Below, one piece after another: positions 25,605 to 34,845 of a DNA stretch of 64,000 bases. Both the position numbers and the translations under genes were made by a program. This DNA comes from Chelatococcus caeni (GTDB taxonomy: Bacteria; Pseudomonadota; Alphaproteobacteria; Rhizobiales; Beijerinckiaceae), in contig NZ_JACIEN010000002.1 in the NCBI RefSeq assembly GCF_014196925.1, positions 1 to 64,000 on the forward strand, read 5' to 3'. The notes under the pieces were generated by a model, which did no database searches, had not been told where the DNA came from, and saw only the letters and a program-made list of their open reading frames with translations. Each line of letters begins with the position of its first letter. Position 1 is the first letter of the stretch.

Positions 25605-26386
25605 TCGGCCGTCCAGCCGCCGTCGATGGTGGCGATCGCGCCCGTGATGGAGCGCGCGGCGTCGGAGGCGAGGAAGACGGCGTAGGCGGCGACTTCGTCC
25701 ACCGTCACGAATTCCTTCGTCGGCTGGCCGGCGAGCAGCACCTTCTCCTTCACCTCGGCCTCGCTGATGCCACGGGCCTTGGCCGTGTCGGGAATCTGCT
25801 TCTCGACGAGCGGCGTCCAGACATAGCCGGGGCAGATGGCGTTCACCGTGATGCCGTGGGTCGCGACCTCGAGGGCGATCGTCTTGGTGAGGCCGGCGAT
25901 GCCGTGCTTGGCCGCCACATAGGCCGACTTGTAGGGCGAGGCGACGAGGGCATGGGCGGAAGCGGTGTTGATGATGCGGCCCCAGCGGCGCGCCTTCATG
26001 CCGGGCACGGCCGCCCGGATGCCATGGAAGGCGGAGGAGAGATTGATCGCGATGATCTGGTCCCACTTCTCGACCGGGAACTCCTCAACGGGCGCGACAT
26101 GCTGGATGCCGGCATTGTTGACGAGCACGTCGACGGAGCCGAGGGACTTCTCGGTATCGGCGATCATCTGGGCGATCTCGGCCGGCTTCGTCATGTCGGC
26201 GCCGGAATAGATGGCCTTGACGCCGAACTCGCGCTCGATCGTCGCCCGTTCCCGCTCGATGGCAGCCGGCTCGCCGAAGCCGTTGATGACGACGTGGGCA
26301 CCCTCGGCGGCCAGGGCCCGGGCGATGGCGAGCCCGATGCCGCTCGTTGAACCGGTGACGACGGCGGTGCGCGATTTCAGCGACAT
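25601..26386 (-). CDS. bdhA: D-3-hydroxybutyrate dehydrogenase
   Basis: Classical short-chain dehydrogenase that interconverts 3-hydroxybutyrate and acetoacetate with NAD, in polyhydroxybutyrate and ketone-body use. Visible are the cofactor motif VTGSTSGIGLAIARALAAEG, VLVNNAGIQHVAPVEEFPVE (the QHVAPVEEFP stretch is characteristic of BDH), the active site Ser in NTASAHALVASPYKSAYVAA with the Tyr-x3-Lys, and the end GAIATIDGGWTAE. Length 261 is exactly in the family range. It is the upstream gene of a unit with the patatin-like gene, whose ATG overlaps its stop; a link to PHB or lipid turnover is plausible. Confidence 0.92.
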   Translation of the reverse strand: MSLKSRTAVVTGSTSGIGLAIARALAAEGAHVVINGFGEPAAIERERATIEREFGVKAIYSGADMTKPAEIAQMIADTEKSLGSVDVLVNNAGIQHVAPVEEFPVEKWDQIIAINLSSAFHGIRAAVPGMKARRWGRIINTASAHALVASPYKSAYVAAKHGIAGLTKTIALEVATHGITVNAICPGYVWTPLVEKQIPDTAKARGISEAEVKEKVLLAGQPTKEFVTVDEVAAYAVFLASDAARSITGAIATIDGGWTAE

Positions 26387-26629
26387 GTGTTGCTCCCGAT
26401 GGCTGCTGTTATGATGTTCCTGGACGCGACGAAGAACTCTTCTCGCAAGGCCCTCTTCGCGGCGAAGCGCCGCCGCGGGGTGGGCAACTGGGGTGATAGA
26501 CCCTATCTATGTTGCGCCGCACTGCAAACCCACGTCGCACGGGGACCGCTCGCCGCGAGTCCCTTCGCGCAACCGGTGGCACGAGGCCGCGGCGGACATG
26601 CGCTCGGTGCGGTGCCTCGCCGGGCGAGT

Positions 26630-26643
26630 AACGCTATAATGTT
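26630..26643. promoter_or_regulatory. Zur-box-like inverted repeat upstream of zur
   Basis: AACGCTATAATGTT: AAC..TATA..GTT is symmetric around the centre (10 of 14 positions pair) and resembles the AT-rich dyad of alphaproteobacterial Zur/Fur-type boxes (TGTTATANTATAACA type). It lies 30 bases before the zur ATG in the probable promoter, so autoregulation is possible. Short match found by eye. Confidence 0.4.
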
Positions 26644-26673
26644 CGCATTGAGGCACCGTATCGCCACCGCCTG

Positions 26674-27270
26674 ATGACAGCGGCGGCGGGCAACGGCCAC
26701 GGGACAGACAGCGACACGATGCACGAGATCGAGGCAGGCCACGACCATCACCATCACCACGGCGAGGACGGGGATTGCGCCCATGCCGCCGCCCGGCTGA
26801 AGGAGGCGCCTGCCGCGCTCGATGCGGCCGAGGCCGCCTGCCGGACACGCGGCCAGCGGCTGACGCCGATCCGCCGCGCCGTGCTGGAGACGCTCTATGC
26901 CACGCACCGGCCGCTCGGCGCCTACGACCTCGCCGAGGCGCTGACCCGGCAGGACGAGCGGCGGGTGGCGCCGATCACGATCTACCGCGCCCTCGACTTC
27001 CTCCTGGAGCAGGGCTTCGTGCACAAGCTGGAGACGAAGAACGCCTTCGTCGCCTGCCCGCACCATCACGAGCCCGGGGAGCTCGTCGTCTTCCTCATCT
27101 GCGAGACCTGCGGCGGCGTCGACGAGGCCTCCTCGCCCGAGGTCGGCGCGGCCCTCAGGCGGGTGCTGACCGGCGCCGCCTTCAAGCCGCGGGCCCAGGT
27201 CGTCGAGATCGCCGGCACGTGTGCCCATTGCCGGGCAGGCGCAAAAGGCGAAAGTCAAGCCTTGACCTGA
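26674..27270 (+). CDS. zur: Fur-family regulator, probable zinc uptake regulator Zur
   Basis: Metal-dependent repressor. The winged helix (residues ~55-115) reads [20 protein letters not shown] and [20 protein letters not shown]. The dimer domain has the structural zinc cysteines ICETCGG and GTCAHCRAG and the metal ligands in [15 protein letters not shown]. The [11 protein letters not shown] sequence and the HHHEPGELV part point to Zur rather than Fur. At 198 residues it is longer than usual because of an N-terminal tail with [15 protein letters not shown], a likely zinc-binding segment. The ATG at 26719 is an alternative start that keeps the His run. No znuABC genes are adjacent. Confidence 0.88.
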   Translation: MTAAAGNGHGTDSDTMHEIEAGHDHHHHHGEDGDCAHAAARLKEAPAALDAAEAACRTRGQRLTPIRRAVLETLYATHRPLGAYDLAEALTRQDERRVAPITIYRALDFLLEQGFVHKLETKNAFVACPHHHEPGELVVFLICETCGGVDEASSPEVGAALRRVLTGAAFKPRAQVVEIAGTCAHCRAGAKGESQALT

Positions 27271-27329
27271 CGGCGCGAGAGGCGCAGCAAGACCTTCGAT
27301 CGTCCAAACGAGCCTTCCGAGCCGATCGC

Positions 27330-28622
27330 ATGACAGCTGACATCACCCATCTGCCGGGCACCGAGGCGCTGACGCCTGCCCCTGCGGGCGCAGGCGCGCG
27401 GCACCGCACCGTCGGCGTCAAGGTCGGCTCCGTCGCGGTCGGCGGCGGGGCGCCCATCGTCGTCCAGTCGATGACCAACACCGACACGGCCGATGTCGAG
27501 GCGACGGTGCGGCAGGTGGCCGCGCTCGCGCGCGCGGGGTCCGAGCTCGTGCGCATCACCGTCGACCGGGCCGAGGCGGCGGCAGCGGTGCCGCACATTC
27601 GCGACAAATTGGCGCGGATGGGCATCGCCGTGCCCATCGTCGGCGACTTCCACTTCATCGGCCACAAGCTGCTCGCCGACCATCCGGCCTGCGCCGAGGC
27701 GCTCGACAAGTACCGCATCAATCCCGGCAACGTCGGCTTCAAGGACAAGAAGGACCGGCAGTTCGGCATGATCGTCGAGACGGCGATCCGCTGGCAGAAG
27801 CCCGTGCGCATCGGCGCCAACTGGGGCTCGCTCGACCAGGAGCTGCTGACGCACCTCATGGACATCAACGCCCGCTCGCCCCGGCCCGTCGATGCGCGCG
27901 CCGTCACGCGCGAGGCGCTGGTGCGCTCGGCGCTCCTGTCGGCCGAGCGGGCCGAGGAGATCGGCCTTGCACGCGACAGGATCATCCTCTCCGCCAAGGT
28001 CTCGGCGGTGCAGGACCTCATCGCCGTCTACCGCGACCTCGCCGCGCGCTCGGACTATGCCCTGCATCTCGGCCTCACCGAGGCCGGCATGGGCTCCAAG
28101 GGCATCGTCGCCTCGGCCGCGGCCATCGGCATCCTCCTGCAGGAAGGCGTCGGCGACACGATCCGCTTCTCGCTGACGCCCGAGCCCGGGGGCGACCGCA
28201 CGCTCGAGGTCAAGGCGGCCCAGGAGCTGCTGCAGACCATGGGCTTCCGCACCTTCGTGCCGCTGGTCGCCGCCTGCCCCGGCTGCGGGCGCACGACCTC
28301 CACCGTGTTCCAGGAGCTCGCCCGCGACATCCAGGACTGGATCTCGACCTCGATGCCCGAGTGGAAGACGCGCTATCCCGGCGTCGAGGCGCTCAACGTC
28401 GCGGTCATGGGCTGCATCGTCAACGGGCCGGGCGAATCGAAACATGCCGACATCGGCATCTCGCTGCCCGGCACGGGGGAAATGCCGGCCGCGCCGGTCT
28501 TCATCGACGGGCAGAAGGCCACGACCCTGCGCGGGCCGACGATTGCGGCGGAATTCAAGACGCTGGTCGCCGATTACATCGACAGGCGCTTCGGGCAGCG
28601 CCTGTCGAAGGCCGCCGAGTAG
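27330..28622 (+). CDS. ispG: 4-hydroxy-3-methylbut-2-enyl-diphosphate synthase
   Basis: Flavodoxin-dependent [4Fe-4S] enzyme of the MEP isoprenoid pathway (also called GcpE), converting MEcPP to HMBPP. Family marks are [67 protein letters not shown], and the cluster-binding cysteines in [17 protein letters not shown] and [20 protein letters not shown]. Length 430 matches alphaproteobacterial forms. The ATG at 27330 is preceded by CCGAGCCGATCGC, a modest site. It begins 59 bases after zur on the same strand and may share its transcript. The prenyl synthase at 30856-31776 acts later in the same pathway. Confidence 0.95.
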   Translation: MTADITHLPGTEALTPAPAGAGARHRTVGVKVGSVAVGGGAPIVVQSMTNTDTADVEATVRQVAALARAGSELVRITVDRAEAAAAVPHIRDKLARMGIAVPIVGDFHFIGHKLLADHPACAEALDKYRINPGNVGFKDKKDRQFGMIVETAIRWQKPVRIGANWGSLDQELLTHLMDINARSPRPVDARAVTREALVRSALLSAERAEEIGLARDRIILSAKVSAVQDLIAVYRDLAARSDYALHLGLTEAGMGSKGIVASAAAIGILLQEGVGDTIRFSLTPEPGGDRTLEVKAAQELLQTMGFRTFVPLVAACPGCGRTTSTVFQELARDIQDWISTSMPEWKTRYPGVEALNVAVMGCIVNGPGESKHADIGISLPGTGEMPAAPVFIDGQKATTLRGPTIAAEFKTLVADYIDRRFGQRLSKAAE

Positions 28623-28827
28623 CCTGCCGTCCCATCCTATCCGTTTGACAATTCACACTTTCCGGCGATCGGCGCATGGGGCGTTTGCCCGGCCTGCCGC
28701 TTGTGGTAAACACCGCCGGCCCTAAGGGTGCCTTCGTCGCGGCCCAGCCGCCCCGAAGGGTAACAGCGCGCCGTGCGGCCGGCTGCCGGCGGCATTCATG
28801 TGTGGCCAACCATAGGCCTTCATCCAT

Positions 28828-30777
28828 ATGGTTTCAGATACCAAAGCCTCCATGCTCGCAGGTCAGGGCAGCAGCAGCGAGCAGGCTGCCGGCGACATGG
28901 GACAGGCCGGGGTGCATGCGCCCTCCAGCTTCTTCGCCCTCGCGCTCGGATCCGTCGGCGTCGTCTACGGCGACATCGGCACGAGCCCGCTCTATGCGCT
29001 GCGCGAGGCGGTGCATGCCGTCTCGGACGGCGACGGGCCCATCGCCCGCGAAACGATCATCGGCGTGCTGTCGCTCATCCTGTGGTCGCTCATCCTCGTG
29101 GTGACGATCAAATACGTGGTGATCCTGCTCAGGGCCGACAACAAGGGCGAAGGCGGCACGCTGAGCCTCGTGGCCCTTGCCCAGCGGGCGATGGGCCGCT
29201 CGCACGCCCTCGTCCTCGCGCTCGGCATCACCGGCGCCGCGCTGTTCTACGGCGATTCCATGCTGACGCCGGCGATCTCGGTGCTGTCGGCCGTCGAGGG
29301 CCTCAAGCTCGCGGCGCCGGAGCTCGGCGACTATGTCGTGCCCATCACCGTCGCCATCCTCGTCGCGCTCTTCGCCGTGCAGAGCCGCGGCACCGGCAAG
29401 GTCGCCGCGTTCTTCGGGCCGATCATGGGCGTGTGGTTCACGGTGCTGGCGGTGACGGGCATCCTGCACATCATGGACGATCCGGACGTCTTCCGGGCGC
29501 TGTGGCCGCACTACGGGCTGATGTTCCTCATCAACCACTCGGTCGTCGCCTTCGCGGTCCTCGGCGCCGTCTGCCTGGCCGTGACGGGAGCCGAGGCGCT
29601 CTATGCCGATCTCGGCCACTTCGGGCGCGGCCCCATCCGCGCGGCCTGGCTGTGCTTCGTCTTTCCCGCCCTGGTGCTGAACTATTTCGGGCAGGGCGCG
29701 CTCGTGCTCGCCCATCCGGACGCCATCGAGAACCCGTTCTACCGCATGGTGCCCGACTGGGGCCTTCTGCCCCTCACCATCCTGGCGACGGTGGCGACCA
29801 TCATCGCGAGCCAGGCCGTCATCACCGGCGCCTTCTCGCTCACGCGCCAGGCCATCCAGCTCGGCCTGCTGCCGCGGCTCGAGGTGCGCTTCACCTCGGC
29901 CTCGCACCAGGGCCAGATCTTCCTGCCGCGCGTCAACGCCATGCTGCTCATCGGCGTGCTCTTCCTCGTGGCCATGTTCGGCTCCTCGAGCGGCCTCGCC
30001 CACGCCTACGGCATCTCGGTCTTCGGCGCGATGGTGGTGGACGGCATCCTCGCCATCCTCGTCATCTGGAAGGGCTGGCGCTGGAGCCTCGCCGCCGCCG
30101 TCCTGCTGATCGTGCCGTTCCTGACGATCGACATCGCCTTCTTCTCGGCGAACCTGCTCAAATTGTTCTCCGGCGGCTATGTGCCGGTGCTGCTGGCGAG
30201 CGTGCTCATCGTCGTGATGTGGACCTGGGTGAAGGGCACCGCCATCCTCTTCGCCAAGACGCGCAAGGTGGACGTGCCGCTCGTCGAGCTCGTGGAGATG
30301 CTGCAGAAGAGCCCGCCGCACCGCATCAAGGGCACGGCCGTGTTCCTGACGAGCGATCCGGAGACCGCCCCCTCGGCGCTGCTGCACAACCTCAAGCACA
30401 ACAAGGTGCTGCACGAGAAGAACGCCATCCTCACCGTCAGGACGGCCGACGTGCCGCGCATCAACGACGAGGAGCGCGTCAACATCGAGCCCATCGCCGA
30501 CGGCTTCTGGCGGGTGGAGATGACCTTCGGCTACATGGAGATGCCCAACGTGCCGAAGGGCCTCGCCATCCTGCGCAAGCGGGGCTTCAAGTTCGACATC
30601 ATGTCGACGTCGTTCTTCCTCTCGCGCCGCTCCATCCGGCCCGCCGCCCAGTCGGGCATGCCGATGTGGCAGGACAGGCTGTTCATCTCGCTCGCCAAGA
30701 ACGCCAACGACGCGACGGACTTCTTCCAGATCCCCACCGGCCGCGTCGTCGAGGTCGGCACCCAGGTGACGGTGTAG
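28828..30777 (+). CDS. kup: KUP-family potassium transporter
   Basis: Low-affinity potassium uptake protein with proton symport. The N-terminal ~35 residues are cytoplasmic; then [20 protein letters not shown], the family's signature, begins the ~12-helix membrane domain (about 35-460). [39 protein letters not shown] and [20 protein letters not shown] are all typical. The C-terminal ~170 residues form the soluble domain ([25 protein letters not shown]-like [13 protein letters not shown]). Length 649 is normal. The preceding 205 bases hold no gene; a TTGACA at 28645-28650 is a possible -35 box without a convincing partner. Confidence 0.95.
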   Translation: MVSDTKASMLAGQGSSSEQAAGDMGQAGVHAPSSFFALALGSVGVVYGDIGTSPLYALREAVHAVSDGDGPIARETIIGVLSLILWSLILVVTIKYVVILLRADNKGEGGTLSLVALAQRAMGRSHALVLALGITGAALFYGDSMLTPAISVLSAVEGLKLAAPELGDYVVPITVAILVALFAVQSRGTGKVAAFFGPIMGVWFTVLAVTGILHIMDDPDVFRALWPHYGLMFLINHSVVAFAVLGAVCLAVTGAEALYADLGHFGRGPIRAAWLCFVFPALVLNYFGQGALVLAHPDAIENPFYRMVPDWGLLPLTILATVATIIASQAVITGAFSLTRQAIQLGLLPRLEVRFTSASHQGQIFLPRVNAMLLIGVLFLVAMFGSSSGLAHAYGISVFGAMVVDGILAILVIWKGWRWSLAAAVLLIVPFLTIDIAFFSANLLKLFSGGYVPVLLASVLIVVMWTWVKGTAILFAKTRKVDVPLVELVEMLQKSPPHRIKGTAVFLTSDPETAPSALLHNLKHNKVLHEKNAILTVRTADVPRINDEERVNIEPIADGFWRVEMTFGYMEMPNVPKGLAILRKRGFKFDIMSTSFFLSRRSIRPAAQSGMPMWQDRLFISLAKNANDATDFFQIPTGRVVEVGTQVTV

Positions 30778-30790
30778 GCGCCGCGCCCAG

Positions 30791-30820
30791 CCCCCCCTCT
30801 CCCCGCTGGCGGGGAGAGGG
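30791..30820. repeat. Palindromic GC-rich repeat between kup and the prenyl synthase gene
   Basis: A perfect 12-bp stem, CCCTCTCCCCGC (30795-30806) and GCGGGGAGAGGG (30809-30820), separated by only TG. It lies between convergent genes, 17 bases after the kup stop, and has the same core (CTCCCCGC...GCGGGGAG) as the elements near 2271-2438. Likely a bidirectional transcript end. Confidence 0.75.
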
Positions 30821-30855
30821 AGCACCAGGCCCGCGGCCACGCGATCCGATAAGAC

Positions 30856-31776
30856 CTACTTGCGGCGCGCGGCGGCGAAGCGCGCCGCCTCGCGCAGCGT
30901 GTCCGCCGCCGGGCCGAAGGGGGCGAGCGCCGCCACGGCCTCCTCGGCGAGGCGATCGCGCTCCGCCCGCGCCGCCTCGATGCCGAGCACGTCGACGAGC
31001 GTCGCCTTGCCCCTGTCGGCATCCTTGGCGGCGCGCTTGCCGAGCGCGTCCGTGCTCGCCTCCCGGTCGAGGATGTCGTCGGCAATCTGGAAGGCTGCGC
31101 CGAGGGCCCGGCCATAGACCGCGAGGCGACCCCGCTCCTCGGCCCCCGCCCGCGCGACAATCCCGCCCGCATCGACGGCAAAGGCGATGAGCGCTCCCGT
31201 CTTCATGGCCTGCAGGCGGCGCACCTCGGCCTCCGCGAAGGGCGTGGACCGGCTCTCGGCCTCGAGGTCCAGCATCTGCCCGCCGACCATGCCGCCGAGC
31301 CCGGCCGCCCGGGCAAGGCCGAGCACGAGCTCGGCACGGACGGCCGCCTCCGCCGTCAGGGCCGGATCGGCGAGCACGTCGAAGGCGAGCGTCAGCAGCG
31401 CGTCGCCGGCAAGGATGGCGGTGGCCTCGTCGAAGGCGCGGTGCACGGTGGGGCGGCCGCGCCTCAGGTCGTCGTCGTCCATGGCCGGCAGGTCGTCATG
31501 GACGAGGGAATAGCAATGCAGGAGCTCGATGGCGGCCCCCGCCCGCAGCGCCCCCTCCCCGGTCTCGCCGAAGAGCCGGGCCGTCTCGACGGTGAGGAAA
31601 GGACGCAGGCGCTTGCCACCGTCGAGCACGGCATGGCGCATGGCGGCGAGAAGGCGGGGCGGGCGGGCGATCTCGCCGGCGAGCGGCGTGCCGCCGAGAA
31701 GCGCCTCGAGCAGTGGCTCCAGCGCGCGGGCCGCGGCCTCGAGACGCTCGGTAAAAGCGGCGCTCAAGCTCGCCAT
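30856..31776 (-). CDS. ispA: Polyprenyl synthetase, probable farnesyl diphosphate synthase
   Basis: Trans-isoprenyl diphosphate synthase that condenses IPP with DMAPP/GPP. The first Asp-rich motif is in LVHDDLPAMDDDDLRRGRPT, with GGKRLRPFLTVETARLFGE before it, and the second is FQIADDILDREASTDALGKR. GGQMLDLEAE and MKTGALIAFAVDAG are also typical of the FPP synthase (IspA) group. Length 306 fits. The ATG at 31776 (MASLSAAFTERL) has GGGAGAAACGACC before it; the frame open further upstream is not coding. It is convergent with kup and divergent from mtgA. A geranylgeranyl product is possible but less likely. Confidence 0.88.
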   Translation of the reverse strand: MASLSAAFTERLEAAARALEPLLEALLGGTPLAGEIARPPRLLAAMRHAVLDGGKRLRPFLTVETARLFGETGEGALRAGAAIELLHCYSLVHDDLPAMDDDDLRRGRPTVHRAFDEATAILAGDALLTLAFDVLADPALTAEAAVRAELVLGLARAAGLGGMVGGQMLDLEAESRSTPFAEAEVRRLQAMKTGALIAFAVDAGGIVARAGAEERGRLAVYGRALGAAFQIADDILDREASTDALGKRAAKDADRGKATLVDVLGIEAARAERDRLAEEAVAALAPFGPAADTLREAARFAAARRK

Positions 31777-31875
31777 GGTCGTTTCTCCCAGGTCGCCACC
31801 GGAACGTGAAGGCAAGCGTCGCTTGCCCGAGACGCCCGGATCGGTCAAGCCTATGGGCCACTCAGGGGCAGGGAG

Positions 31876-32583
31876 ATGACCGCAAACGTGCAAGCAAGAA
31901 GCCGGGGGAGGCTGGCCATCGGCCGGACGGTGCTGCGCTGGACCATGCGCGCGGTGCTCGCCATCATGCTGTTCTGGGCCGTTTCCATCGCCGTCTACCG
32001 CGTCCTGCCGCCCGTCTCCACGCTGATGCTGGGGCGCTGGCTCACGCTGCAGCCGGTTGAGCGCATCTACATGCCGCTGTCGGACATATCGCCGCATCTC
32101 GCCCGGGCGGCCATCGCGGCGGAGGATTCGCGGTTCTGCATGCATGCGGGGATCGACTGGTTCGCCCTGCAGAGCGTCATCGAGGATGCATTCGGCGACG
32201 GCGCCTCGCGCGGGGCCTCCACCATCACCATGCAGACGGTGAAGAACATCCTCCTCTGGCCGGGCCGCTCCTACCTGCGCAAGGGGCTCGAGCTGCCGCT
32301 CGCGCTCGTCGTCGACACCGTCTGGCCGAAACGCCGGGTGATGGAGGCCTATCTCAACATCGCCGAGTGGGGAGAGGGCGTCTTCGGCGCCGAGGCGGCG
32401 GCGCGGCGCCATTTCGGCAAGAGCGCGCGGGATCTGACGCGGCGCGAGGCGGCCCTCCTCGTGGCCGCCTTGCCCAATCCGATCGCGCGCAACCCGGCCC
32501 GCCCGACCCGCTATCTGTCCACCTATGCCTCGCGCATCATGGGCCGCATGGGCAACGAGAACGTCTCCTGCCTCGGCGCGTAA
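31876..32583 (+). CDS. mtgA: Monofunctional biosynthetic peptidoglycan transglycosylase
   Basis: GT51 glycosyltransferase that polymerises lipid II at the inner membrane. One N-terminal membrane segment (LAIMLFWAVSIAVYRVLPPV, residues ~30-50) anchors a periplasmic catalytic domain. The five GT51 motifs are visible: AAIAAEDSRFCMHAGIDW (catalytic Glu), GASTITMQTVKNILLW, RKGLELPLALVVDTVWPKRR, MEAYLNIAEWGEGVFGAEAA and RREAALLVAALPNP. Length 235 is typical; there is no transpeptidase domain. It is divergent from the prenyl synthase gene and upstream of rpmF. Confidence 0.93.
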   Translation: MTANVQARSRGRLAIGRTVLRWTMRAVLAIMLFWAVSIAVYRVLPPVSTLMLGRWLTLQPVERIYMPLSDISPHLARAAIAAEDSRFCMHAGIDWFALQSVIEDAFGDGASRGASTITMQTVKNILLWPGRSYLRKGLELPLALVVDTVWPKRRVMEAYLNIAEWGEGVFGAEAAARRHFGKSARDLTRREAALLVAALPNPIARNPARPTRYLSTYASRIMGRMGNENVSCLGA

Positions 32584-32731
32584 AGGGAAAATCCCACTTT
32601 CTGCCGCCGAGGGCTAGCCAATCCGGCGCTGAGCCTGTATAAGCCCGCGTCCCAGAGACAGTTTCGTCAACGAGGGACCTGCGCCCCTTTGCGCGCGCAG
32701 GCCCGCAGAAGCCATCGACCGGAGTTGAGCC

Positions 32732-32917
32732 ATGGCCGTTCCGAAAAGAAAAACGTCGCGGATGAAGCGCGGCCACCGCCGCTCCGCCGACGCGCTGCAG
32801 CAGCCCACCTACGTGGAAGACAAGGACTCGGGCGAGCTGCGTCGTCCGCACCACGTCGACCTCAAGACCGGCATGTATCGCGGCCGGCAGGTGCTGAAGC
32901 CCCGCGCCGAGGCGTGA
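32732..32917 (+). CDS. rpmF: 50S ribosomal protein L32
   Basis: A 61-residue basic ribosomal protein of the large subunit. [20 protein letters not shown] is the invariant alphaproteobacterial start, followed by [20 protein letters not shown] and [15 protein letters not shown]. The ATG follows CGGAGTTGAGCC. A TATAAG at 32638-32643 may be the -10 of its promoter, but no good -35 is present. A strong intrinsic terminator follows at 32951, so it ends its own transcript. Confidence 0.96.
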   Translation: MAVPKRKTSRMKRGHRRSADALQQPTYVEDKDSGELRRPHHVDLKTGMYRGRQVLKPRAEA

Positions 32918-32950
32918 GAGGCGGACGCTCCATCGAGCGATACGACAGGA

Positions 32951-32975
32951 AGGGCCGGTTCACCGGCCCTTTTTT
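32951..32975 (+). terminator. Rho-independent terminator after rpmF
   Basis: Perfect 8-bp stem AGGGCCGG (32951-32958) and CCGGCCCT (32963-32970) with a TTCA loop, followed by a run of six T (32970-32975). It begins 33 bases after the rpmF stop. This is the clearest intrinsic terminator in the window. Confidence 0.93.
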
Positions 32976-33121
32976 GTTGCCGGCGTGCAGAGATCGCCAC
33001 TCTTTACCGGCCGTTAACCCTTGCCGTTCATGATGCCCGCTAGCGTTTCTGCGCGCCGGTTCAGCCGCCGCCTCCGGTGCCAGACGCGGCAAGCTCCCAG
33101 ACAGGCAGGACCCGGCAGCCG

Positions 33122-34837
33122 ATGGCAGACTGGACAGGCGTCGCTCGTCGCGCGGACCATCCGGCGTCGCTCACGCCCGATGCCGCTGCCGCGCCGCTCG
33201 ATCCCCGCCGGCTGCTGACGTCGCTCGGGGAGGTGGTCTACGACTGGGACCTTGCCAGCGACCGGCTCAGCTTCGGCAGCAACGGCGCCGAGGTCATCGG
33301 CCTCGACTGCAGGGGTGCGCTCGCGACCGGCGCGGCCTTCGACCGGCTGATCGACGTCGCCTCCGGCCCCGGCCGCTGCGCCTTCTTCCGCACCACCGCA
33401 GGCGAGGACACCGGCGCCGGCGTGCCCTTCCGCCTCCACTACCGCCTCAGGGCCGGCGCCACGGATGTCGCCGTCGAGGACAGCGGGCGCTGGTATGGGG
33501 GCCCCGACGGGCGCCCGGCGACCGTGCACGGCGTCATGCGCATCGCGCGCGAGCCCGCGCAGTCCGGCGTCGCACGGGCCGACGGCTGGGCTGACCTCGC
33601 CAGGACGATCGGCGCCCTCTTCGCCGAGGACTGCGGCCGCCGCACGCCGCTGACACTGATCTTCCTCGCCATCGACAATCTCGGGGCCATCAATGCGGCG
33701 CTCGGCTATGCGCGGGGCGACGACATCATCGCGGCCACCGCGCAGGTCCTGATGCGGCAGCTGCGGCAGGGCGACCTGCTCATCCGCCACGGCAGCAACC
33801 GCTTCGCGCTCGTCATGCGCGGCTGCTCCGCCCAGCAGGCGACGGTCGCCGCCGCGCGCATGGCCGGGCTCGCCGCGGCGGCCGGCGGGGCTGCGGCGGC
33901 GGTGCGCCTGCGCATGGGCGCCGCGACGGCGCCCCAGCATGCCGACGATGCGGAAACGCTGATGCGGAACGCCAATCTCGCCTTCGACGAGGCGCGGCGG
34001 CTGAGCGGCAGCGGCTTTGTCTTCTACGGACCGCAACTGGCTGCCACCATGACCACACGCCGTGCCACGGCGGACGGGATCGACATCCTCGCCGCCCTCA
34101 ACGAACGCCGGATCGTGCCCGCGCGCCAGGCGATCGTCGATGCCGTGACGCGCCAGCCGGCCTTCCACGAGGCCCTGCTGCGCCTGCGACTGCCCGACGG
34201 GGGCGAGGCCGGGGCCGCGCGCCTCGTGCCCGCGGCCGAGAAGGTCGGGCTGATCGAGGCCGTCGACCACCGCATGCTCGAGCTGATCGCCGCCCGCATG
34301 ATGGGCGAGCCGGGGCTGCGCATCGCCCTCAACATCTCGCCGCGCACGCTCGCGAGCCGCGCCTGGCTCGGCAATCTCGCCGCCCAGCTCGGCGCCTGCC
34401 CCGGCGTCGCCGAGCGGCTCATCATCGAGATCACCGAGACGGCGGCCGTCGAGGACCCGGGCGCCACGCGGGCCTCGCTCGACGCCATGAAGGCGCTCGG
34501 CGTCTTCATCGCCATCGACGATTTCGGCGCCGGACACACCTCCTTCCGGCACCTGCGCCATTTCCCCATCGACCTGCTCAAGATCGACGGCGCCTTCGTG
34601 CAGAACTTCGCGCGGTCGAGCGACGACCGCTTCTTCGTGCGCACGCTCGTCGACCTCGCCCAGCATCTCGGCATCGCCACGGTCGCCGAATGGGTGGAGG
34701 ACGAGGACACCGCCCGCCTCCTCACCCAATGGGGGGTCGACTACCTGCAGGGCGAGCACATCGCGCCGGTGACGGCCTGGCCCGAGCCGGCCGGCCTCGC
34801 CGTGGAGCGTGCCAGGGAGCGGGCCAGGTCAGCCTGA
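33122..34837 (+). CDS. EAL-domain protein with degenerate GGDEF domain
   Basis: Predicted cyclic-di-GMP signalling protein. Residues ~35-120 look PAS-like (SLGEVVYDWDLASDRLSFGS). The GGDEF domain (~155-305) keeps its fold (LIFLAIDNLGAINAALGYAR) but the signature is HGSNRFALV instead of a G-G-D/E-E-F, so it cannot make c-di-GMP. The EAL domain (~325-565) retains HEALLRLRLPDGG, the Asn in ALNISPRTL, IEITET, AIDDFGAGHTSF, LLKIDGAFVQ and VAEWVEDED with the key Glu and Lys, so phosphodiesterase activity is possible; AEWVE replaces the usual AEGVE. ATG 33122 is used; 33077 is in frame but only adds a non-conserved leader. No transmembrane helix. Soluble, 571 residues. Confidence 0.85.
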   Translation: MADWTGVARRADHPASLTPDAAAAPLDPRRLLTSLGEVVYDWDLASDRLSFGSNGAEVIGLDCRGALATGAAFDRLIDVASGPGRCAFFRTTAGEDTGAGVPFRLHYRLRAGATDVAVEDSGRWYGGPDGRPATVHGVMRIAREPAQSGVARADGWADLARTIGALFAEDCGRRTPLTLIFLAIDNLGAINAALGYARGDDIIAATAQVLMRQLRQGDLLIRHGSNRFALVMRGCSAQQATVAAARMAGLAAAAGGAAAAVRLRMGAATAPQHADDAETLMRNANLAFDEARRLSGSGFVFYGPQLAATMTTRRATADGIDILAALNERRIVPARQAIVDAVTRQPAFHEALLRLRLPDGGEAGAARLVPAAEKVGLIEAVDHRMLELIAARMMGEPGLRIALNISPRTLASRAWLGNLAAQLGACPGVAERLIIEITETAAVEDPGATRASLDAMKALGVFIAIDDFGAGHTSFRHLRHFPIDLLKIDGAFVQNFARSSDDRFFVRTLVDLAQHLGIATVAEWVEDEDTARLLTQWGVDYLQGEHIAPVTAWPEPAGLAVERARERARSA

Positions 34838-34845
34838 GCCGGCCG

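Noticed and set aside
26740-26765. HDHHHHH run in Zur as a possible engineered tag
   Set aside because: It is embedded in an acidic, Cys-containing natural tail inside a chromosomal gene and fits a metal-binding segment.
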